NCBI GenBank assembly: GCA_043762265.1
Contig: JAYUMV010000182.1
Span: 1 to 11,128, forward strand
DNA length: 11,128 bases
Origin: JANXLO01 sp043762265
GTDB taxonomy: Bacteria > Armatimonadota > Chthonomonadetes > Chthonomonadales > Chthonomonadaceae
Reading direction: 5' to 3'
A model generated the notes under the pieces. It ran no database searches. It had not been told where the DNA came from and saw only the letters and a program-made list of their open reading frames with translations. Below, piece after piece: positions 5,204 through 11,128 of the stretch. Within the stretch, counting starts at the first letter, position 1. Every line of letters begins with the position of its first letter. A program made the translations under genes and the position numbers.

Positions 5204-7057
5204 ATGAAAACGACATGGGCTTATATTGGCCTGGCGACCCTCTGTGCTCTGCCCGCGACGGCCCAGGAAAAGACGCCGTCTCCGCGTCCGGCTCTTCCTG
5301 CCGAGATTCGAATGCCCACTCCGGTTCGCCTGCAGTTTGTCAACACGGATGTCTCCGATGTGTTGCAGGCGATCAGTATAAAGACGCATGCCAACATCGT
5401 CTATCCTGCGCTTCTCAAGCGCCCCATCTCCCTGAATATCACGGCAGGAGGGGTAGGGGAGGCCATCGGATATGCCGCATCGGCGGCGGGACTGACCTGG
5501 AAACAGTTGGGGCAGACCTTCGTGGTCGCTCCCACCGCCGATCTTAAACAGATGGTAGAGTCGTTTGGACAGAGCGAAGTCGTGGAGAGAAACGAGATGC
5601 CCTCCGCAGACGCGGTCACGCTGTTGACTGGCGCCTTGCCCTACCTCACCGTACGGCCAGCAGGGCAGCAGTTGCTGCTGATCGGCAGCGTAGAAGACAT
5701 CGCCCAGGCCCGTGCGTTGTTAGCGCGGCAGGAGAGACCCGCGCCCGTTCAGCCGAATGTAATGGAAGTGATCGGTTTTTCACACCTGGTCATCAAAGAC
5801 GCGGCCACCATGGTGCATACGCTCTATCCCAATCTAAAAGCCGATTCCGTCGGGCTCATCGGAAAATCCGACGGTTCCATCGGGCTGTCCGGCCCTGCGA
5901 ACGAGGTCGCCGCTGCCAAGACGATGCTGCAAAAGCTCGATGAGGAAGCCGCCGGAAATGTGCAGTCGACTGGGTACCGACTCTATTCCATCCGTTACAG
6001 CAGCGCGAAAGTGCTGCGTTCGTTTCTGGAAAAGACGATGCCTCTGGTCTCGACCGTTGCTGGCCCGGAACAGTATGAGGCGCCTCAGGCCAATTTCCAT
6101 CCTCTGTCCGGCGCGATCTCCGGGGGAGCCAGTGGGGGCGGAGGGGCGAGTTCCGGAGGGGCAAGCCCCGGCGGATCGAGTTCCGGTGGGGGCGGGAGCT
6201 CCAGCGGAGGCTCGGGAGGAGGTTCTGGAGATGCAGCAGGCGGAGATTCGGCAGGGGGCAAATCCGGCGCGCCGGATCGCTCACGGGTGCTCGTCATCAG
6301 CGGACCGGAAAAAGAGGTCGAAAAAGCGATCCACATGCTGGAGCAGGTCGATGTGGCGCCCCAGCAAGTGATGATCGAGGTTAAAGTCGTAGACATCTCT
6401 CCGAACAAAACGCAGAATCTGGGCGTCTCGTGGAACTGGTCTCCTCTGAACTTTTTAGAGTATCCGGTCAGGACGGCCCTGAGCGGCACCAACGCAGCTT
6501 CACCGTATACGTCGACCGGAAACAGACTGACCTCGTTCAGCAAGGTTCCTTTCGCCTTTCAGGCGATCCTGAATGCGATGATAACACGTAAGGACGCGAA
6601 GATACTAGCCAGCCCCAGCATTCAGGTACTGGATAACGACGATGCGAACATCTTTATCGGCGATACCCTCCGCACCCAGCTCTCGCAATCCAGCCTTGCA
6701 GGGACGACGGTGCAGGTCTTTGAATTTCCTATCGGGATTATTCTGCTGGTTCGGCCGCGTGTCAATGCGGATGGGCAGATTACCATGCGTGTACATCCGG
6801 TCGTGAGCACGGTCACCGGGATCAGCTCGGACAATCTGCCGCAGACAAGCACGCGTGAGGCGGAAACGACCGTGCGGATCAAGGACGGCGAGACGATGGT
6901 GATCGGGGGGCTGATCCGAGATGAGATGTCGAAAGTGGTTCAGGAGATTCCTTTTCTGTCCAAACTGCCGCTGGTAGGCGAGTTATTCCGCACGACCTCT
7001 ACCGATCATCGCCATAGCGAGATCATGGTCTTCATCACCCCGCATATCGTCAAGTAA
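5204..7057 (+). CDS. PilQ/GspD-family outer-membrane secretin with a Gly/Ser insert
   Basis: The protein has 617 residues. A Sec signal peptide is seen at the N-terminus (MKTTWAYIGLATLCALPATA, cleavage near residue 20). An N0/STN-like domain follows at about 41-110, with QFVNTDVSDVLQAIS. Repeated N-domains lie at about 130-178 (VRPAGQQLLLIGSVEDIAQA), 187-250, and from 257, where the RLYSIRYSSAKVLRSFLE unit begins. That last N-domain is split by a low-complexity Gly/Ser tract at about 303-356 and resumes with SRVLVISGPEKEVEKAIHML. The C-terminal secretin domain (about 385-617) contains ILASPSIQVLDNDDANIFIGD, GIILLVRPRV and the family signature region VIGGLIRDEMSKVVQEIPFL followed by LPLVGELF. 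It forms the multimeric outer-membrane gate for the fibre. No lipoprotein cysteine or pilotin-binding tail is obvious; the chain ends soon after ITPHIVK. The upstream Shine-Dalgarno site is weak, unlike the next gene's. Confidence 0.93.
   Translation: MKTTWAYIGLATLCALPATAQEKTPSPRPALPAEIRMPTPVRLQFVNTDVSDVLQAISIKTHANIVYPALLKRPISLNITAGGVGEAIGYAASAAGLTWKQLGQTFVVAPTADLKQMVESFGQSEVVERNEMPSADAVTLLTGALPYLTVRPAGQQLLLIGSVEDIAQARALLARQERPAPVQPNVMEVIGFSHLVIKDAATMVHTLYPNLKADSVGLIGKSDGSIGLSGPANEVAAAKTMLQKLDEEAAGNVQSTGYRLYSIRYSSAKVLRSFLEKTMPLVSTVAGPEQYEAPQANFHPLSGAISGGASGGGGASSGGASPGGSSSGGGGSSSGGSGGGSGDAAGGDSAGGKSGAPDRSRVLVISGPEKEVEKAIHMLEQVDVAPQQVMIEVKVVDISPNKTQNLGVSWNWSPLNFLEYPVRTALSGTNAASPYTSTGNRLTSFSKVPFAFQAILNAMITRKDAKILASPSIQVLDNDDANIFIGDTLRTQLSQSSLAGTTVQVFEFPIGIILLVRPRVNADGQITMRVHPVVSTVTGISSDNLPQTSTREAETTVRIKDGETMVIGGLIRDEMSKVVQEIPFLSKLPLVGELFRTTSTDHRHSEIMVFITPHIVK
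6110..6271 (+). repeat. Low-complexity Gly/Ser-coding tract inside the secretin gene
   Basis: This G-rich stretch of degenerate GGN/AGC-type codons encodes about 54 residues, mostly Gly and Ser with a few Ala, Pro and Asp. It interrupts an N-domain of the secretin between the QANFHPLSG and RSRVLVISG segments. Frame is preserved throughout. Such a tract may vary in length between strains by slippage. Confidence 0.8.
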
Positions 7058-7062
7058 GGAGG
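7055..7062 (+). promoter_or_regulatory. Stop codon embedded in the next gene's Shine-Dalgarno
   Basis: TAAGGAGG contains the secretin stop codon (7055-7057) and a perfect Shine-Dalgarno sequence 5 bases before the ATG at 7068. A ribosome finishing the secretin would be placed to reinitiate, so the two proteins are probably made in coupled amounts. Confidence 0.7.
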
Positions 7063-7067
7063 CCAGG

Positions 7068-7841
7068 ATGAATGTCAAACCGGACGAGCGTCCCAAGGTC
7101 GTTGTGCTGGCGATAGGAATTGTGCTGGTATTGTGCATGTTCGGTTTCACCGTTGTTCCTCGCCTGCTGCCGCACGGACCGCACGGAGAGCTGCTGATAG
7201 GATCGCATCGCTCCACCTCCTCGGCGACCGCGACGACGCAAGCGCCTGCCAGAGCAAACGTTTCGACGACTGCGGCAAACGTTTCGACGATTGGAGCAGG
7301 CACCGCACCGTTTACAGCAGGCACCGCGCCAGCTGCCGGGACCGTTGCGGCAACGCCGATCCCGGTGCCTACGGCCACGGCCACCGATCCTTTCTGGCGG
7401 CCTCTGGCTCTTTCACTAAAGGCAAATAAATCGAACATTGTTCCCGTCCGGCCACCGGTTGTAGGTCTCCCCAAGCCCTCTGCCTTCAAGCCGGGCTCCC
7501 TGCCGAACTCCGGATCGGTGAAGCTCGCGCCCATCGCCCCGCCGCCGATGCCGGAGGTCGCATTGCAAGGGATCGTACAGGATGATACGGCGATGGCGGT
7601 TCTGGAGATCGGCGGACAGAGCCGCTTTTTGAAGGCGGGCGAAACGCTCGAAGGAGGCTGGGTGCTCACTCGAATTCAGACCGCGACGGTCGTTCTCCGA
7701 CAGGGGAAGCGCGAGGTCGTTTTGACGCTGGGCCAGTCCCTTCCAAAAGAGGCTCCGTCCATGATTTTGCAAGAGAACCGGGACATCCGCGGATTCGCCC
7801 AGACGCTGCCTCCCTTTCATACCGTCACCCTGCAGCCTTAA
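7068..7841 (+). CDS. PilP/GspC-like inner-membrane bridge protein
   Basis: The protein has 257 residues. A short basic N-terminus leads to a transmembrane helix (about 11-31). A long Ala/Thr/Pro-rich linker runs from about 48 to 160. A small beta-domain (about 164-224) opens with ALQGIVQDDTAMAVLEIGG and continues RFLKAGETL and REVVLTLG. This is the HR-type fold shared by PilP and GspC: L-x-G-I, a strand pair, a K-x-G-E/D-x-L turn, then a final strand pair. In known systems this domain contacts the N0 domain of the secretin and links it to the inner-membrane platform. There is no lipobox Cys near the start, so it is membrane-anchored as in GspC rather than a lipoprotein as in PilP. It follows the secretin, not PilO, which reverses the usual P-Q order. 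The linker contains a short tandem repeat (7254-7290). Confidence 0.8.
   Translation: MNVKPDERPKVVVLAIGIVLVLCMFGFTVVPRLLPHGPHGELLIGSHRSTSSATATTQAPARANVSTTAANVSTIGAGTAPFTAGTAPAAGTVAATPIPVPTATATDPFWRPLALSLKANKSNIVPVRPPVVGLPKPSAFKPGSLPNSGSVKLAPIAPPPMPEVALQGIVQDDTAMAVLEIGGQSRFLKAGETLEGGWVLTRIQTATVVLRQGKREVVLTLGQSLPKEAPSMILQENRDIRGFAQTLPPFHTVTLQP
7254..7290 (+). repeat. Two-copy direct repeat in the PilP/GspC-like linker
   Basis: GCAAACGTTTCGACGA occurs at 7254-7269 and again at 7275-7290, with a 21-base period. In protein this is ANVST-T-A then ANVST-I-G, a 7-residue duplication. A second, looser pair GCAGGCACCGC follows. The period keeps the frame, so the repeat can change linker length without breaking the gene. 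Confidence 0.8.
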
Positions 7842-7845
7842 GGAG
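7839..7845 (+). promoter_or_regulatory. Stop codon embedded in the Shine-Dalgarno of the c-di-GMP gene
   Basis: TAAGGAG holds the stop of the PilP/GspC-like gene (7839-7841) and a Shine-Dalgarno sequence 9 bases before the ATG at 7855. This repeats the arrangement at the previous junction and ties the signalling gene to the assembly operon. Confidence 0.65.
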
Positions 7846-7854
7846 CCCAGGATT

Positions 7855-9894
7855 ATGCTCGATGCCCTTCAAAAAAGTGAAGAGAGATTTCGCTCACTCG
7901 CTACTGCGACCGCTATGATACTCTGGACCGCCAACAGCGAGGGCGTAATCGAGACCGTCAGTGAGGCGGGCCTCGAATATGCGGGGCTGAAGCTGGAGGA
8001 GGTGCAGGGGTCTGGCTGGCTGGGAATCCTGCATCCGCACGATGTAGAACGTACTGTATTGAAATGGGGCCAATCCCTGGCCAATAAGACCATGTATGAG
8101 GGAGAGTATCGTCTGCGGCGACACGACGGGGCTTACTTCGATTTTAGAGTCCGCGCTGTTCCTGTGCTGGAACCGGATGGCAGTGTGCGCGAGTGGGTGG
8201 GGCAGTGCCAGGATGTGACCGAGCAGAAGCAGGGGCAGGAGGCTATTCGGCAGAGTGAAGCGCGTCTCCGCGCAGCGGTCGAAGGGAGCACCGACGCCTT
8301 TATTGTGCTGCAAGGAGTGCGGGACTCCGCAGGAACGATTCTCGACTTCGTCTATCTGGATGCCAACCACTGCTGGGCCAAATGGACCGGACATAGCCGG
8401 GTGAATACGATCGGCAAAACGCTGACCGAGATCTGGACCGAGGAGCTCGCCGAACCGATCATCGCGAAATATCGGCGTTCGATCGCGACTCAGCAGACGC
8501 TCGAAGAGGAAGCGGAAAACGTTCTTCCAGACACCAAACCGACCTGGATGCACGCTCAGATCGTTCCTTTTGGGGACTGTGTCGCGGTCACGATACGCGA
8601 CATCTCCGAACGCAAATGGCTGCATCAGCGCCTGGAAGAACAGATCCTACGCATGCGCGAAGTCAATCTCCAGTTAGAGACGCAGCAAGAGCAACTGGCC
8701 GCCGCCAACGCCCGCCTGGAGATGCTGGCGCAGACCGATGGCCTGACCGGCCTCAAGAACCATCGCACCTTTCACGAGCGGCTGGCCGAAGAGATCCAGC
8801 GTGCGGCGCGCTACGATGTAGCGCTTTCTCTGCTGCTCATTGATGTAGACTGTTTCAAGGCTTACAACGACACGTACGGTCATCCGGCGGGCGATCAGGT
8901 GCTCAAGCAGGTAGGGCAGATCCTTCAATCTAATATTCGCGCTGCGGATTTTGCGGCTCGGTATGGGGGGGAAGAGTTCGTGATCATCCTGCCGCACACC
9001 GGCCTGGCAGGCGCCTGTCAGATGGCCGAGAATCTCCGGGCGGCTCTTGAACAGGCGTGCTGGCCGGAACGCGCGATCACGGCCAGTTTTGGTGTCGCGA
9101 CCTGGACCCCGGAGGCGGCGAACGCCACCGCTCTGGTAGCGCAGGCGGATGAAGCGCTCTATCTCTCCAAACGCAGTGGGCGCAATCGCGTCTCGCATTT
9201 CCTGGCCCCTGGCGCCTCTTCTCTCCCCAATGACGACATCTGGGAAGCCAAACCGGATTTCGCCGTCCGTCACCCCGAACGTCCTCTCTCGCCCGCCGAT
9301 AGGATGCACTCTTACGACCGAACCATCCAAGGCTGGTCGCGGATGCTCGACCTGCGCGATAAGGAGACGGAGGGACATGCGTTGCGAGTGACGGAGATGT
9401 CGCTGCGATTGGCGCAACGCATGGGGCTGAGTGAGGAAGAGCAGAGCTATCTTCGGTGGGGAGCGCTCCTGCACGATGTCGGCAAAATGGTCATTCCCGA
9501 CAGTATTCTCTTGAAACCGGGGCCGCTCACCACCGAAGAGCGGGCGATCATGAGCCACCACCCTACCTACGCCCATGAGATGCTGTCCCCCGTTCCCTTT
9601 CTAAGACCTGCCCTCGATGTTCCACTCTACCATCACGAAAAATGGGACGGATCCGGCTATCCGCACGGCCTCAAAGGCAAGGAGATTCCGCTCTCTGCCC
9701 GCCTCTTCGCCGTTGTCGATGTTTGGGACGCCCTGCGCAGCGACCGCCCCTATCGCAAAGGCTGGCCAGACGACGAAGTCCATGCCTACATCGAAACCCA
9801 GACCGGCCACCACTTCGATCCGACTATCGTCACCATCTTCCTCTCTCTTCTGGCAGAGGGAAAAGAAGACGCTAATCTACTCTCACTCGAATGA
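7855..9894 (+). CDS. PAS-PAS-GGDEF-HD-GYP cyclic-di-GMP synthase/phosphodiesterase
   Basis: The protein has 679 residues and no transmembrane segment or signal peptide, so it is cytoplasmic. Two PAS domains lie at about 8-124 and 134-256; the first ends with the PAC-like REWVGQCQDVTEQKQ, the second with VAVTIRDISERK. A coiled-coil linker (about 256-292) leads to a GGDEF domain at about 293-446. Its active site GGEEF (371-375), metal and substrate residues Asp330, Asn338 and Asp347, and an inhibitory I-site RxxD (Arg362-Asp365, five residues before the GG) are all present. An HD-GYP domain follows (about 485-670): His508, HD at 540-541, HH at 568-569, HHEKWDGSGYP at 593-603 and DVWDALRSDRPYR all match. 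Both activities therefore look intact by motif. It would make and break c-di-GMP, and the PAS domains would sense a signal or cofactor not identifiable here. It is translationally linked to the secretion/pilus operon and convergent with the next gene. Confidence 0.93.
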   Translation: MLDALQKSEERFRSLATATAMILWTANSEGVIETVSEAGLEYAGLKLEEVQGSGWLGILHPHDVERTVLKWGQSLANKTMYEGEYRLRRHDGAYFDFRVRAVPVLEPDGSVREWVGQCQDVTEQKQGQEAIRQSEARLRAAVEGSTDAFIVLQGVRDSAGTILDFVYLDANHCWAKWTGHSRVNTIGKTLTEIWTEELAEPIIAKYRRSIATQQTLEEEAENVLPDTKPTWMHAQIVPFGDCVAVTIRDISERKWLHQRLEEQILRMREVNLQLETQQEQLAAANARLEMLAQTDGLTGLKNHRTFHERLAEEIQRAARYDVALSLLLIDVDCFKAYNDTYGHPAGDQVLKQVGQILQSNIRAADFAARYGGEEFVIILPHTGLAGACQMAENLRAALEQACWPERAITASFGVATWTPEAANATALVAQADEALYLSKRSGRNRVSHFLAPGASSLPNDDIWEAKPDFAVRHPERPLSPADRMHSYDRTIQGWSRMLDLRDKETEGHALRVTEMSLRLAQRMGLSEEEQSYLRWGALLHDVGKMVIPDSILLKPGPLTTEERAIMSHHPTYAHEMLSPVPFLRPALDVPLYHHEKWDGSGYPHGLKGKEIPLSARLFAVVDVWDALRSDRPYRKGWPDDEVHAYIETQTGHHFDPTIVTIFLSLLAEGKEDANLLSLE

Positions 9895-10759
9895 CGCCTT
9901 GCAGATAGGGAAGTGCGGGCGCGGTGAAGGGGCCAGAGTAGAGCCCGGGCGAAGTCGCTGCCGGTATGCGAATCGTGATCACGATTTCGACGATGCCATC
10001 CGGGGCCATAGACAGCGTTGGCGGCGTGATCGAGATTGCGCTTTGCGGGATTGTCTGTCCGCGAGGGCTGGTCAAGTCGGTCGTTTGTAGCGAGAGTTGA
10101 ACGGGACGAAAACTGTCGTTGTGCAGTTTAAAGAGAATATTCGCCTGTTCACCGGCATGGACGGTTCCGGCTGGCTGCAGCAAAACGGCCTCTTCGGTCC
10201 CAGGCAAGGCCTCTGCCTTCCCGGGTGCAGGGAACGGGGCTGCTACCGGAGAGACGCCGCTCGCGAACGGAGTCTGCATCTGTGCAGCGGATTGCAGCAT
10301 TTGGTTCAACGCCTGCCCCATGTTCGCGGGGAGGAGGTTCCCGGGCAAACTGTCTGTGGTCGGCAGAAAACCGGTGTTCAACGCAGGAAACGCAGCCTCG
10401 AAAGGAGCGGCGGCGCTGGCGGCAAGTGCGCCTGCGGCCAGATCTTGGTTCAGAATTTCAACCGCACGTGCGACCATCTCCGCGCCGCTCTGATCAGGCG
10501 ACAGTGCGCTCATATTGGTCGGCAGCACGCTCCCGCTAGGTAAAATGGCGCCTGGATCGACCGTTGGGAGGCCCATCTCCGGACGTGTATTCCGCAGCAA
10601 GGGGGAGGCGAGGTCATCGAGGGACGACGGCGGCACGAAAGACGGCCTTGACTGGCCGGGTGCAGCCGGGTTCGGGACCTCTGTGGCGAGGCGTTCTGCC
10701 TCTGTTGCCAGGGCATCTGCCGGCAACACGTCCAGAGGCTTCCTCCGGTAGTAGAGCAT
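9872..10759 (-). CDS. Unrecognised protein, Ala/Pro-rich with a C-terminal Ig-like domain
   Basis: The protein has 295 residues and starts MLYYRRKPLDVLP. I do not recognise the family. There is no signal peptide or transmembrane helix, so it is probably cytoplasmic. Residues about 1-30 are charged and partly helical. Residues 30-190 are rich in Ala, Pro, Leu, Ser and Asn and look largely disordered, apart from short helical stretches such as AEMVARAVEILNQDLAAGAL (93-112) and NMGQALNQMLQSAAQM (146-161). From about 190 there is a beta-rich region: VLLQPAGTVHAGEQANILF, LHNDSFRPVQLSL, then GIVEIVITIRIPAATSPGLY. This resembles the NEW3/CARDB-type Ig-like fold, where an alternating V-x-I-x-I strand is followed by P-x-G-x-Y. 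That resemblance is by pattern only. The start is chosen on AGGAGG (10769-10774). A GTG at 10822 would add 21 residues but has no Shine-Dalgarno. Its 3' end overlaps the c-di-GMP gene by 23 bases. It follows a prenyl synthase gene and is probably co-transcribed with it. Confidence 0.7.
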   Translation of the reverse strand: MLYYRRKPLDVLPADALATEAERLATEVPNPAAPGQSRPSFVPPSSLDDLASPLLRNTRPEMGLPTVDPGAILPSGSVLPTNMSALSPDQSGAEMVARAVEILNQDLAAGALAASAAAPFEAAFPALNTGFLPTTDSLPGNLLPANMGQALNQMLQSAAQMQTPFASGVSPVAAPFPAPGKAEALPGTEEAVLLQPAGTVHAGEQANILFKLHNDSFRPVQLSLQTTDLTSPRGQTIPQSAISITPPTLSMAPDGIVEIVITIRIPAATSPGLYSGPFTAPALPYLQGVIRVRVD

Positions 10760-10768
10760 CGCGTATCT

Positions 10769-10774
10769 CCTCCT
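10769..10774 (-). promoter_or_regulatory. Shine-Dalgarno site deciding the start at 10759
   Basis: On the - strand AGGAGG lies 9 bases before the ATG at 10759. It favours this start over the upstream in-frame GTG at 10822, which overlaps the previous stop codon as GTGTGA and has no purine block before it. Confidence 0.7.
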
Positions 10775-10818
10775 GATCCGGCGCAGCGGGCGGTCTGAAA
10801 CCCGGCGCGGATGCTGCT

Positions 10819-11128
10819 TCACACATTACGATCGATCATGTACTGAATCAGTTCCGAGAGGAACTGCTTGTCCTCGGTCTCCGGCGTGTCGCCGTACGCG
10901 GTCGTGAACTCGTGGAGCGTCGCGCCGACAAAATGCCGCGCCACCGAGCGTGCATATTCGATGCTGCCGTAATGCTCCATCCGCTCCAGGACCCAATGGA
11001 CGTCGGGAGCAGAGCGGGCGAGACGCGGACGACCCAGAAACTCCGTCAGGCGGTCACGCTCCTCGGGTTCGCTGTGGCGCAGCAGATGGACCAGCATCAG
11101 CGTCCGCTTGCCCTCGTAGAGGTCCCCG
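10819..11128 (-). CDS. Polyprenyl diphosphate synthase (trans-type), C-terminal part, 5' end outside window
   Basis: About 102 residues are visible. The first is the GDLYEGKRTLMLVHLL segment, the region after the second Asp-rich motif in trans-isoprenyl diphosphate synthases, where G-D-x-x-x-G-K-x-T is a family hallmark (K-R-T here). The chain then has a helical region containing EHYGSIEYARSVARHF and ends TEDKQFLSELIQYMIDRNV, matching the family's usual C-terminal helices. The N-terminal half with the FARM and first DDxxD motifs lies beyond the right edge. The enzyme condenses isopentenyl diphosphate onto an allylic diphosphate; chain length cannot be judged here. The stop TGA is at 10819-10821. 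The next gene downstream starts 59 bases later on the same strand. No terminator is visible between them. Confidence 0.85.
   Translation of the reverse strand, partial: GDLYEGKRTLMLVHLLRHSEPEERDRLTEFLGRPRLARSAPDVHWVLERMEHYGSIEYARSVARHFVGATLHEFTTAYGDTPETEDKQFLSELIQYMIDRNV

Noticed and set aside
8674..9576. 300-residue open frame on the - strand opposite the GGDEF/HD-GYP region
   Set aside because: It is antisense to a gene with clear catalytic motifs, rich in Arg/Gly/His as expected for a GC-rich shadow frame, and has no family-like pattern.
10097..10543. 148-residue open frame on the + strand opposite the Ala/Pro-rich protein gene
   Set aside because: Several competing frames overlap here, as expected in GC-rich DNA. 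The - strand frame has a strong Shine-Dalgarno site and a plausible beta-domain.
10822..10822. GTG start giving a 21-residue longer unrecognised protein
   Set aside because: The extra residues are Arg-rich and there is no ribosome site, whereas AGGAGG precedes the ATG at 10759.

Overview
The window is a GC-rich bacterial segment (about 60% GC by eye). Most of it is a one-directional type IV pilus / type II secretion-like assembly locus on the + strand, followed by a convergent pair of genes on the - strand. The organism cannot be fixed from the sequence. The three-cysteine pseudopilin with a CP-GG-Y pattern, the PilX-type pilin with a glycine/asparagine-rich body, and the high GC content suggest an environmental diderm lineage, for example Armatimonadota. 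That is a low-confidence inference. The secretin requires an outer membrane, so a diderm envelope is well supported.

Layout. At 1-307 is the 3' end of a GspG/PilA-like pilin gene, closed by a good intrinsic terminator (355-395). A second transcription unit then begins: a PilX-like pilus protein (472-1719), a PilV/GspI-like minor prepilin (1754-2215), a PilW/GspJ-like minor prepilin (2212-2799, ATGA overlap), a fused PilM-PilN protein (2886-4556), PilO (4606-5184), a PilQ/GspD-family secretin (5204-7057), a PilP/GspC-like inner-membrane protein (7068-7841), and a soluble PAS-PAS-GGDEF-HD-GYP cyclic-di-GMP enzyme (7855-9894). Gaps are short (4-bp overlap to 86 bp). The last two junctions have the stop codon inside the next Shine-Dalgarno sequence, so this reads as one operon.

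How the parts fit. The pilin and minor pilins would form the fibre or pseudopilus and its tip. PilM-PilN and PilO form the inner-membrane alignment platform. The PilP/GspC-like protein bridges the periplasm to the secretin ring in the outer membrane. The PilB/PilT motor ATPases, the PilC platform protein and the prepilin peptidase are not in this window. The terminal gene suggests that local c-di-GMP turnover is wired to assembly or use of the apparatus. Two topologies are closer to type II secretion than to a textbook PilMNOPQ pilus: the PilM-PilN fusion has the same layout as GspL, and the PilP-like protein has a transmembrane anchor like GspC rather than a lipoprotein signal.

On the - strand, entering from the right edge, are the C-terminal part of a trans-type polyprenyl diphosphate synthase (10819-11128) and an unrecognised 295-residue protein (9872-10759). 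The latter has a long Ala/Pro-rich region and a C-terminal beta-sandwich-like domain. Its 3' end overlaps the 3' end of the c-di-GMP gene by 23 bp. No tRNA, rRNA, CRISPR array, insertion sequence or attachment site was seen, and no gene-free stretch exceeds 300 bases.
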